64,000 bases of DNA from NCBI GenBank assembly GCA_030267565.1, contig BRXU01000022.1:1260001-1324000 (forward strand). The letters run 5' to 3'. This DNA is from Pleodorina starrii (Eukaryota; Chlorophyta; Chlorophyceae; Chlamydomonadales; Volvocaceae). Both the position numbers and the translations under genes were made by a program. The number at the start of each line of letters is the position of its first letter. The first letter of the stretch is position 1. Below, in pieces: positions 22,225 through 32,211 of the stretch. The notes under the pieces were generated by a model. The model was not told the DNA's origin, searched no databases, and worked only from the letters and a program-made list of their open reading frames with translations.

Positions 22225-25046
22225 ATGCAAGGTCATGCCAGTCGGCTAGGAAATCTCCTGCTTGGCCATGCATTGCAGCGCGGAAAATTAGCTGCCGTAT
22301 GCTGTGAATGCATTCAACTTCCTGCCGGCGCATGGCGCTTCTTCGCGTCTGAGACCGCCAGCACACCATCCGCAGCACAGCGGCGGGCGCAGGCGGCTCG
22401 CACAGTGCCCTTCCTGACGACCGACGACTTTGGGCGGCCCACCGTCATCCACCGATCCTCCGGACCTAGGGCACACGAACTTCCGGGCAACCAAGCTTCC
22501 GGAACTTCGCACGATGCCACGGACGACCTGCCCACGGCCGGTCGTAAGAGGAGACCCCACCGCCAACAGTCCGCTGAGAGGACTCAGCCCTCAGACGGCC
22601 CTGACCCGGCACGCCGCGTTGACCGGCCGAAACACTCCCTGGATGCTCCCCCCGAGCCCCGCCGCAAGGCCGGGCCGGCACCTCCCACCGACGTAACCGC
22701 CGCTGCCGCCGCCTCGTCCTTACCTCTCCCCGCACGGCCCCGCGCGCGCCGCAGCGGCGGCACCGCCGTGTCGGCTCCAGGGACACCGCTGGGCCCCGCC
22801 AGTCGCGACCGCCAGCTCACCTTCCGCCTGCTCAAGGCCAGCTCCCTCCGGGAGGTAGACCAGCTGCTGGCCGGCCACCCCGCTCCGGGACCAAACGTCA
22901 TCCACCTGGCGGCTGCGGCCCGCCAGGCGGTTCTGCTGGGCAGCCTGCCGCAGCCGCAGGAGACGCGGGAGCTGCTGGACAGGCACCTGAAGCGACTGGC
23001 GGAGAAGACCGCAGCGGCGGCGGCAGAGGCGGCGGCGGCGGAACGAGCAGCGGCGGCGGAAAAGGCAGCAAGGGAGGGCCCAGCCCAGCACGCTGGCACA
23101 GGAGGCGACGCGGCGGCGGGGGCGCCGCCGCCGGCGCCGCCGGCGCCGCCTCTCCGGGAGGTGGGAGACGTCCTGTGGGCGTACGGAAAGCTGCAGTGCA
23201 AGCCGCCGGCCCGCGCTTGGTCGTCCGTGCTTCGCCCCGTGCTCCTGGACCCGGCGGCGTGGCAGCAGCTGCGGGAGGCGGCGCAGGCCGATGAGGCGCG
23301 ACAGCAGCAGCGGCGGCGGCAGCGGGGGCGGCAGCAGCCTCCGGCCGCTGCGCCCGGGGGGGTCACCGAGGGTGATGTGCTGGGTAGGGACATCAGTAAG
23401 GCGGCGGTGGCGCTGGCGCGCATGAAGGAGCTGGATGCCCAAGTCTGGCGGCTGCTGGCGCGCACCGCCGCCGCCGCGGCGCCGGACATGAGCCCACGCG
23501 CGCTGTCGTCGACGCTGTGGGCCTTCGGCTCGGTTCGCATGACCCACGGGTCGCTCCTGGCGGCGTCCGTGCGGGCCATCCACCCCAGGCTCCGTCAGCT
23601 CAACGCCCAGGACCTGGTGTGCGCAATGTGGGCCCTGGCGCGGCTGGCGCCGCCCATGGAGGCCGGCGCCGCCGCCGCCAGCAAGGCCGCGGCTGCCGCC
23701 GCGGCGGCGCGGCGCCTGCTGTACGGCGACCTTTCCGACGCCGTGCGGCGGTGCCTGCAGCTGCGCGGCTTCAAGCCCACGGAGCTCACGACGCTGATCG
23801 GCGTGTTGGACGAGATGGCCGAGAGCCAGCAGCTTGTCGTACAGCCGGGAGGCGGCGGCGGCGGCGGTGGTGGCGGCGGCTCGCTGGCCGTCAGCCCGCG
23901 GCTGCTGCGAGTGGTTAGCCAGGCGGTTCGGAAGAACAGCTCGTCGCTGCCGGTGGGATCGCTGGCGGCGGCCGCGGACGCCTTCCAGCGGCTGGGCCAC
24001 CACGACGCGGCGCTGTATCGGGCACTGGCGGCGGCGATGGGGCAGCGTCTGCGGCACATGGAGCCTCGCCACCTGCTGCGCGCGGCGGCGGCGCTGCAGG
24101 CGGCAGGGCACAGCGACCGGCCGTTCTTCGGAAAGGTGGGAAAGGGGGGCAGGAGGGTGGAGCGCGAGGGCGGTCGGCGGTGGCCCGGCAGAGAGGCGGA
24201 GGCAGTGGCGGGCGTGGGACTGGCGGCGGAAGAGGATCAGGGAGAGAGAGAGGGCAGTGAGGGAGGGGGAGCGGGGGCGGGGGCGCTGCACGTTGGGGCA
24301 CCTGCATGCATGCGGGCGCCGAACCCCCTTCCGCCCGCCAGGCGAGGAAACAACACCTGCCCCGAGCGGCCTGGTTTCCCCTGGACAGCCCTCATGGGCC
24401 TCATCCCGTTATCCGAGGCGACGGAGTGCTTCGCTTCGCGACAACACATCCGCCCAACCAGTGGGGACGCAGCGTCCAGAACATCCCCGCCCCCACACAC
24501 TAAACGAGCAGATAGAACTGAGCCCCTTGAGCAGCATCCCTGGAGCCTTATCCCTCAGGCCGGGGCCCCTACACTGCGAAGACTCCGTCAACCCCAATGA
24601 CTCTCATAGACACGGAACACAGCATATGCATGCCGCCTCCCCCTCCCCCCCCTCTCTCTCTCTCGCTCGCGGGCGCCTGTCCGGCCAGGTGCTCGAGGCC
24701 GCCAAGCCCCGGCTGGCCGCCTTCAAGCGCCACGAGCTGCTCGCAATGGCGGAGCTCTGCAGCCGCCTCACCGGTGGGGCAACTGACGGGGCCGACGGCG
24801 CCGGGGCCGCTCCCGCCGCCGCCGCCGCCGCCGCCGCCCCAACCGCCGCCGTCGTGGACCCTGCGGTGGCTCGGGCCTTCCTCCACTCCGTCGTGCAGCT
24901 CGCGGTATCGTCCGTGGAACCAGTACCACGAAGCGCCAGCGGCCGCCGCCGCGCCGCCGCCGCCACGCCTTCGGCCGGCGGCGACGGCGAGGCGCTCCCT
25001 GAGGGGACGGTCGCCTCGTCGTCGTCGTCGTCGTCGTCGTCGTCCT

Positions 25047-25094
<48 letters not shown>

Positions 25095-25726
25095 GTGCCT
25101 CCATGCGGGAGCCGCTCCGTCTGCGGCACTGGCACCGGCTGCTGCGTGCGGCTGCCGCCGCCGGCTGGCACGACGAGGTCCTGGCGGGGCGCGCACTGGA
25201 CGCGCTGCTGCGGGAGCTGCGGAGCGCCCGACCCGCCTGGCTCAACACAGTCCGCATGCGGGCCGCTGAGATGTCCGCCGCCGCCACCGCCACTGGGACG
25301 GCGGCGGCGGAGCCGACGCCTGCAGTGGCGCTGGGCGAGGATGCCGTGTACGACACGGCGGCGGCCGACGTGGCGGGTGTGGTGCGTACCGCCGCGGCGC
25401 TGGGTCTGGGTCGGCGGTTAGAGGCGGTGGAGGCGGCCGTGACGGCGCTTCTGGAGGCATTGCGAGTCGCGGAGGAGGCGCAGCAGGAGCAGCAGGAGGA
25501 GCGGGAGGAGGAGCAGCAGCAGGAGGAGGGGCAGCCTGGCGTCAGCGGGGGGCATGGGCGGCGGCCGGAGGAGGTGGTGGCGTTGTCGCCGGCAGCTCTG
25601 GAGGAGTTGCAGGACGGGCTGGCGTTCTTCGGGCCGGCGCTGGGGACGCTGGAGAACCGGCGGATTCGGATTGCGGTGCAGGCGCTGCGTCAGCGGCTGG
25701 GGCTGTGGCGGGCGGAGCGGGGGTGA
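22225..25726 (+). CDS. OPR/HPR-type organelle RNA-binding repeat protein
   Basis: Two exons, 22225-24135 and 24689-25726, joined in phase 0: 982 aa. An in-frame stop lies just upstream of the ATG. The first 45 residues (MQGHASRLGNLLLGHALQRG, rich in Arg/Ala/Leu, few acids) resemble a mitochondrial or plastid presequence. After a disordered linker come helical repeats. One is typical of RAP-protein N-regions (LLKASSLREVDQLLAG), and several have the octotricopeptide/heptatricopeptide signature: VGDVLWAYGKLQ, ALSSTLWAFGSVR, LVCAMWALARLAPP, ELTTLIGVLDEMAES, LLRAAAALQAAGH, HELLAMAELCSRL. Gly and Ala/Ser homopolymers interrupt them. No RAP domain was seen at the C-terminus, which ends in a Gln/Glu-rich stretch and a helical tail. 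Known of the family: nucleus-encoded factors for processing, stability or translation of organelle RNA. The transcript target is not predictable. TGTAA near 26740 may end the 3' UTR. Confidence 0.78.
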
Positions 25727-28246
25727 GGCCGAGGATAGGTATTAGGGTGAAGGTGAGGGTGAGGCGAAGTGGGGGTGGGTTCGTCCGCTGCGGGGAGCCC
25801 AGACGGGTGGGGCGGCGAGGGCCTGGTGTTGGGGCCGGCAGGGGCGCTGCACCTATGGGGCCAGCCTGGCCGGTTGGCGGGCTGGACTTCGGACCTCGGA
25901 CCCCGGACCTCGGACCCGGCCGTCACCGTGCGTGGCTCGGCGGTGTCACCCAGTCACCGGTATGTTGCGCTCACGGTGAGACGCCGGTCGGTGCTGTCGC
26001 TGTCGTGGTGCTGTTCGGGCCCCTCGGGCTTGCGGCTGGGCGTCGGCTGCTTCCGGGATGAGGGGGTTGTGCAATTTGTACGGCGGCGGCTGGGCGGTGG
26101 TTTTCGCGTCACGGGGAGCTGCCATGCGGCCCAGGGCCGGAACACCTGCCCCATCCGTCATTAGTCCATCGCGTTTGCCAGGTAACGCGTGCATCGGTGT
26201 ACCGCCTGGAGCGCTGGAGGTTGTTTCACGTGGTGTACTCATGGTGGCGGTGGCAGTGGGGGTGGTGGGCTCCAGGCCCACCGAACGGTCATTCGGAGGG
26301 TCGAGCCAGCCAGCCAGCGGGCTAACTGCTTGTATGCTGCAGGGGTGGGGTGGTGGTCGGCCAGGAGTGAGACCGAGGGGGGCCGAGATGGCCCGCAGGT
26401 GGGGCACTGCAGTGCACTGGGCGAAGCGAAGAGAGGCGAGGCGTGGTGTGGCGAGGCGCGGTGGTGAGGCGGGATGCTGTTACGTGTGGGGGGGACGCGG
26501 CTTTTGTTTGCACGCACTCGGGGGGTTAGGGCGCGGGTGGCGACTGGCGAGGGGGATGCTGCTGGGCGGGCAGGGCAGGGGTTTGGGGGGTCGCTGCCGG
26601 GCAATGGGGCGAGCCTGGCACGCTTTGGTGGAGGGCCGAGCCCGTGCCTCGCCTCGCCTCGCCTCGCCTCGCCTCGCCCTGTGAGCTGCAGCAGGCTGAG
26701 ACAGACGGGCGTCCCGGGGCGCCAGCGCAAGAAGTGACGTGTAAGGCTGCGGCTGGGACCTTAACGAGGTATCAACAAGCCGGGGCGCGGCAACACATCC
26801 GCTGCGGCTTCTCGCGTTCACGAGTTTGCCCACCGACGCAGGATGCGTGTGTTGCTACCGGTATCAATGAGTAGCCGCTGAAGGAAGGGGCATCTCGGGA
26901 AGATCGGAGCAGGTAGGCGTCCCGTGCTTCGGCGTCGGAGCGGCATGCGCGTAGGTAGGTAACACGAAGTACATCCGCTGTTCATGATTGCCAGGCCCAA
27001 CCGCGGTGCCGACCGGTACTGAAAGTGGGGTGCGGTGCAAGTTTGCAGACCGTTTGAGCAACTGCCGCGATCTTTGTGGGAGGCGCGCCAGGCACACTTG
27101 AGCAGCGTTCTTTCTAAACCTAAAGCATACGTTGGGTTAGGCTAGTATGTTCGTTCCAATGCGGGCCGCGGGCCCGCGGCCGACGTTTGGGGCTTCAGTT
27201 GGTTGTGCACGTCGTACACTTCGACCGACGACCTTCCATTCTCCTGCGCCGATGTACGAGCAGAATATTTATGATATGGTTCAGACTGTGATCCCGAAAA
27301 ATAGCTCCTGGATGCGCTACAATGCAGCCGCAACCGCTTACACAAAATAACGCGTGTCTCCAATTTGTAACTTCGACCGCGGACACGAACCTGACAGGGC
27401 GAGTGAAGGACGCTTTGAGTGTTGATCTCATAGTGGAGACGGCTTCGTTTCTTCGACTCCTGCTCGCAGCCGACCTTTTGCCGAACGGTGGGTGACTGGG
27501 TGAGGCTGGGTGTATCGTCATTGAGAAGCTTACGGTTAGTGAGCCGACATTGTTTTCCACAGCATGCAAATGCATAATTATCAATTAACTGCATCAGTGT
27601 GAATGTTCATGTCGAACACCAGCTATTGTTGTGGCTAGTGGCCACGCGTCGAGTTTTTGAGACGTGGGAGCTGCAGAACTGCCTGCGGAAATGGGCTGAC
27701 GACCCCCTACTGTCATTTTGCTTATACAGAGTGCCTCTATTTCATGCAGCGTCTTTTGAATGGCCGTTTGTGAGGATTTCGGTTTCCGTAATCTTTGTCG
27801 GCACACACGCTTGAAAAGCTCGGCATTGATTTTGACGATTGAATTATCACCATTATAAAACTTTAAAGTCTGATGCCATAAGCTTGGTAATGCGCAGACC
27901 GGCCGCGGCTTAGTTGGTCTCACGAACTGGTTCTGCAACTGTTCGGTTACGTTCGCTCTCCTTCGTTTGACACTTGAATCACGCACATGGAAATCCAGTT
28001 TATTAGGTTTGATGCCTGGACGCTTTATCAGGGCCTACCTGGCGGCGAACAGTTTTCGTCGAATTCCGAGACAACTGACCGTTGGCTCGCCATTTCCGAC
28101 GCCGTCACACCACACGACACTCCGGATCGGGCGCACGTTCGCCGCCATCGGTCCACGGCTCCACGCAACATTCAGCTTGCAAACTGACTGTTTAACCTAA
28201 CCAGACTCCCTCAACCGCTCGCACCGTTTCGGCCGCGCCCGACACA
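25727..28246. other. Intergenic region, no supported gene
   Basis: 2.5 kb. 25727-26740 is probably the 3' UTR or flank of the OPR-like gene. A CGCCT pentanucleotide array lies at 26647-26679. 26900-28246 is noticeably richer in A/T. It holds weak open frames on both strands (for example 27987 plus, starting MEIQFIRFDAWTLYQ, and 27986-27594 minus) without splice or motif support. An 18-bp perfect palindrome GGCCGCGGGCCCGCGGCC lies near 27164. The A/T shift could mark an old insertion or the 5' region of the next gene. Confidence 0.4.
26647..26679 (+). repeat. CGCCT pentanucleotide microsatellite
   Basis: About six uninterrupted CGCCT units downstream of the OPR-like gene. The same unit recurs at 38553-38586 in an intron of the PPR gene. 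Confidence 0.9.
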
Positions 28247-30667
28247 ATGTTCATGTGCACACGCCACAACCGGCAAAGCGCGTCACCTGCATCCGTTCCT
28301 CTCCCCTTCGATCGCACCAGAACATCAACCCCACACCCCAAAAAATCTTCCTACTCCCACGCCCACGCGCCCACTCCCCTATCCCCAGGCGGCCTCTACA
28401 CCGGTCCCTGGGCCCAGCTCTCGGTGCAGCGCTACACATGCCACTGGCTGCCACTGCTGCTGCGCCGGGACCAGCCCAAGCAGCGCGAGGCGCTCGTCCC
28501 GCCTCTTGACGTGGCACTGGTGTGGGCGCTGCACCGCGCCGCCGATCTGCACGCCTACGTGGAGGACTGCGCCGCCGTCGCCTTCGCCTGCTGCGGCCCC
28601 GAGCGGGAGCCGGAGCTGCTCAATGCCGGCCCCAGCCAGGCGCTGGCCTTCAGCGACGGAACCGACCAGGCGGGGGCGGGGTCCTGCAAGGTGGGTAGGA
28701 GGGTGGCTGCCCGGCTGGCTGGCTGGTTGGGGAGGGTTGGTGCTGTGTGGTTGGGTGGGTGGGTGAGGCAGTGGGGCTGTGATGCCTCCCGGTTGAGTGG
28801 GGGGTGGCGGTGGTGGCGGGTGCAGGGCTCCCTGGAGGCACAACTACAAGTCCGGAGGGATGGATGGATGGGTGGATGGATGGATGGGTGGATGGATGGA
28901 TGACAGCTTTGCAAAAGTGAAGCGTCTTCGGGAAACCGGACACAACGATCGCCAGGCCAGCCAGGCAGCACCTCACGGTGGATGTCCCTCACCCCCCTCC
29001 CTCCCCCATGTCGGGCCGCCATATCTACTTACGGCAGCTGCTTTGATAATTGAAATGCGCCGCATCGTGTGCTTGTTCACGGGAGGCTGGAGGACATCAC
29101 CGCAGCCCCGCCGCCCTGATCCTTGCCGGGTTTGTCTTTCGGGTACCCCGCACTCCGGTACTCCTGCACCGCCCCCCAAAACCCTAAAACCCTAAAACCC
29201 CGCCCGCCGACAACCCCCTCTCGGCGGTCACAGGCCTGGCCGGTCTGGCCCGACAGCGGCGGCGGCGGCGGCAGCGGCCCTTCGCCGCAGCAGACGCCCC
29301 CCCACCGCAGCAGCTCCAGCTCCGGTCGCTCGTCCGCAACCCGTACGACATCTCAGCAGCCGTACTGGCCCCCGCAGCTGGGCCCCCGAGCGGCTGCTGC
29401 CGGCAAGTCCGCCGGGTCTCAAGGCCACCCCCATCATCACCCCCATCACCACCCCCATCACCACCAACAGCAGCAGCGCGCCACGCCCGGTTCCTCCCTT
29501 GAGCAGCAGAGGGCGGTCCCCTCCCGGGAGCTCTCCAGGGAGAATGAGGACATGCGGGGCCGGCTGGTGGCGGCGCTGCCCACCGCTGGGTGGCTGCTGA
29601 CCCGGCTGATGGAGGCGGGTTTCACGGGCACACGACCGGACCTGGAGCGGGTGGTGGACAGGTGGGCGGTGCGTGTGCGTGTGAGTGTGCGTGTGCCCTG
29701 AGCCCTCGTCCCGCCCCCACTCCCCGAGTGTGCTCCGCACCGCACCGCAGACCCATCCGCTGCCCTGCCCTGACCGCCCCTCCCACCTCCTTCCCCTACC
29801 TGCCCTCCCCCCTTCCTCCCCCCCGCCGCCGCCGCCCGGGCGCTCAGGTACTGTCGGCTGCTGCTTCTGGCCCAACGCCACCAGTTCGAGTCGCTGCTGT
29901 TCCCCCCGGATGTGCTGCTGGTGTGGTGGGCGCATAGGGCCCATGTGGGTGCCTACCTGGCGGATATGGACCTGCTCATGGGCTGCCCCTTTGACCCCCT
30001 CATGCCCCAACTGGATGATGCACTGCTGGCAAAGTGGGTCTGTGGGTCCGTGTGTGGGTGGGTGTGGATGTGTGTGGATGTGTGGGTGTGTATGGATGTG
30101 TGGGTGTGTATGGATGTGTGGGTGTGTATGGATGTGTGGGTGTGTATGGGTGTGTGGGTGTGTATGGATGTTTGTGTGTGTGGGTAGGGGTCGGGCCGGA
30201 TGTGGGAATGTGTGGACGCCCCGGACCGCGGTGCCCCTGGGGGAGGCGAGGATTACGACAGTCCTCCGGGCCGGGGAAGCGAGCAGTCGGTCACCGGTAC
30301 ACGGCGGCCAACGGAGCGCACCTGACACGTCCACATAACACCTGACGCACGACAGCACCGCCCAGCGCCTTCCACACCGATGCCAGCCTGCCAGCCCCGG
30401 CCCCGCCCCCTTGCTGCCACCCACCCGCCTACCTACCCACCCGCCACTGCCCTTATTGCAGACGCACCGCTGAGCTGTACGAACTCGAATTCGGTGAGCC
30501 GTACGACATGTCCTACCCCGCGGCCGTCACAGCGGGCCCCACCGGGCGCCCCCAGCCGCACACCGCCATCGCCTCCGTCCCCCCGCACACCGCCATCACC
30601 ACCTTCCCCCCATCGGAGAATCTGTCGAGGATGCTGGGGCCGCTCCTCCGCTGCTTCGAGAGCGGTG

Positions 30668-30709
<42 letters not shown>

Positions 30710-31765
30710 ACAGTGGCCCGGAAGGCGACGGTCGCGCCTCCCCCTCCTCCTCCTCCGGACGCTCCTCATCTCCCGCGGGTCAGGGCAGCCTCCCCTGGAG
30801 CCTTCGGGCCTCCGACGAGGGCCGCCTCAAGCCCCCCGGGTCGCAACCGCAGCAGCCGCCCGAGCTGACGCACCAGGGCCCTGGAGGCGGCGGCGCCGCC
30901 ACCGACCCCACCTGCAGCCCCAGCGCTGGTGTTGGGAAGCGCGGCGGCGGGTGGGAGGGCCGGGCCACGGGCTTACGGCTGGCGTCGCAGGTGGCGAAAG
31001 CGCTGACGTGGCTCCAGCGAGGGCTGCCGCGACGGAGGAGGAGAGCCGGCTCTGGGGAGGAGCTCGCGGACATCGGGGCCGGTCTGAGGCCGGGGCCGGG
31101 GGCGGGGCTCGCCCGGCCTCCGGCAGGGGCTGGCTGTGCCGTGACGTCGGCGATGACGCCACGGTTAGACTCGGCGTCGGCTGCGGCGGCGACGGCGTCG
31201 GCTGCTATCCCCATCGCAGTGGACATGACAGCTACAGCAGGTGCAGGTGCAGATACACTGCTGTTGGAAATGGCGCCGGAGCGGGCAGCGGGAGGCGCAG
31301 CGACACCAGTGGGGATAAGCGGCCGCGACACGGCAGCGGCGGCAGCGGCGGTGGCCTTCGCCGCGGCTAGCGCCGATGGCGACATCGCTGCCGCCGCCGC
31401 GGTGGTGGCGGCGGCGCCGCCGGGCCTGCCGCTGGTGCTGCCGCTGTGCTTCGAGGCACTGGCACTGTTCAATCAGGTAACGATTGGCAATGCCTCGGGC
31501 TGCATCGGCCGCCACAGGTCCAGCACGGGCGCGCAGACGAGCCTAACCTGGACTCCCCCGCCGGAGGCCGTACCGAGAGCCGGCGCCGCCGTACGATACC
31601 TGCTGTGGATAATGGAGCGAGAGCTCGCGCGTACGACAAGTACGACAGCGGCGGCGGAGGCCGGTGCTGTGCGCTGCGGTTGCGGCGGGGGCGGCGGGGA
31701 TGGGATGGGCGGCAGGCGGCTTCACGGTGTGGCGGCGCGCTTGCTGGGAGGCCGCTGGGCTGCCT

Positions 31766-31799
<34 letters not shown>

Positions 31800-32211
31800 G
31801 GGCCGGAGGGGAAGGGAGGCGGCGGTGAAGGCGCTTGTCAAGGGGGTGGCGCGACGGGCGGCGGCGTTTGGGTCGTTTGGCTGTCTGCCGATGCGTTCGG
31901 ACCATCCGTTTTGGAGGGACTGCTGCCCGGCGGCGTTTGCGCTCGGGGCGGCGGCGGCGGCGGCGGCGGGTACGACAGCGGCGGAGCCGCGCGGTGGCGG
32001 CGTGGGGATGCAGCCGGCGCCGAGTGCAGGCCTGCGGGCGCTGCTGAAGTGCGAGGTGTGGGAGGCGGCCGTGGCGAAGGCGGTGGCGGCGGCGACGGGG
32101 GAGGCGGCGGCGGCTTCGGGTGGGAGGGGGGGAGGTGGGGCGCTGGCGGCAGGGAAGCAGAGTGTCAGGAGGGGTGGTGTCGCGCGATCTGGGCGCCGCA
32201 GCTACGGCTGA
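28247..32211 (+). CDS. DUF1399 / glycine-rich-domain (GRDP)-like protein
   Basis: Four exons: 28247-28690, 29234-29661, 29848-30033, 30462-32211; phases agree, 935 aa. Two copies of the DUF1399 core are visible. The first has [13 protein letters not shown], then [15 protein letters not shown] and DC. The second has [16 protein letters not shown], then [17 protein letters not shown] and ADM. They match the family pattern of RY..(F/W)L, PP.DV..(V/I)W..H. A conserved follow-on motif starts exon 4 ([14 protein letters not shown]). A His/Gln-rich linker separates the repeats. The C-terminal 550 residues are low-complexity Gly/Ala with islands such as [14 protein letters not shown]. Plant GRDPs are linked to stress and hormone responses; the biochemical activity is unknown. 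The start is uncertain: a good acceptor just before 28388 would allow an upstream first exon. Confidence 0.75.
28857..28902 (+). repeat. GGAT/GGGT tetranucleotide microsatellite
   Basis: Perfect and near-perfect TGGA/TGGG repeats in intron 1 of the DUF1399 gene. Confidence 0.9.
29176..29201 (-). repeat. Interstitial telomere-like repeat (CCCTAAAA)
   Basis: CCCTAAAACCCTAAAACCCC on plus is a little over two units of TTTTAGGG on minus. It sits in intron 1 of the DUF1399 gene, about 30 bp before exon 2. TTTTAGGG is the telomere unit known from Chlamydomonas reinhardtii. Confidence 0.8.
30062..30172 (+). repeat. 18-bp minisatellite in an intron
   Basis: About six units of TGTGTATGGATGTGTGGG, slightly degenerate, in intron 3 of the DUF1399 gene right after its donor site. 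The array is open in all plus frames and produces Cys/Val-rich spurious ORFs. Confidence 0.88.

Noticed and set aside
22720..24291. Long minus-strand frame opposite the OPR-like gene
   Set aside because: It is an antisense shadow made of Arg/Gln/Pro runs. The plus frame has a start, a targeting-like N-terminus, helical repeats and phase-correct splicing.
27594..27986. Small minus-strand gene in the A/T-richer intergenic stretch
   Set aside because: It has no motif, no splice partner and no homologous copy in the window; similar-length frames occur on the other strand.
30062..30172. CRISPR-like array
   Set aside because: The repeats are directly adjacent without unique spacers, in a eukaryotic intron.
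30034..30345. Cys/Val/Gly repeat protein
   Set aside because: The open frame results from the intronic 18-bp minisatellite, which has no stop in some frames; the splice sites on either side agree in phase.
29228..30424. 398-codon minus frame with His/Thr runs
   Set aside because: It is produced by the TGTGGATG minisatellite and His-rich exon read antisense; it crosses two well-supported plus exons.
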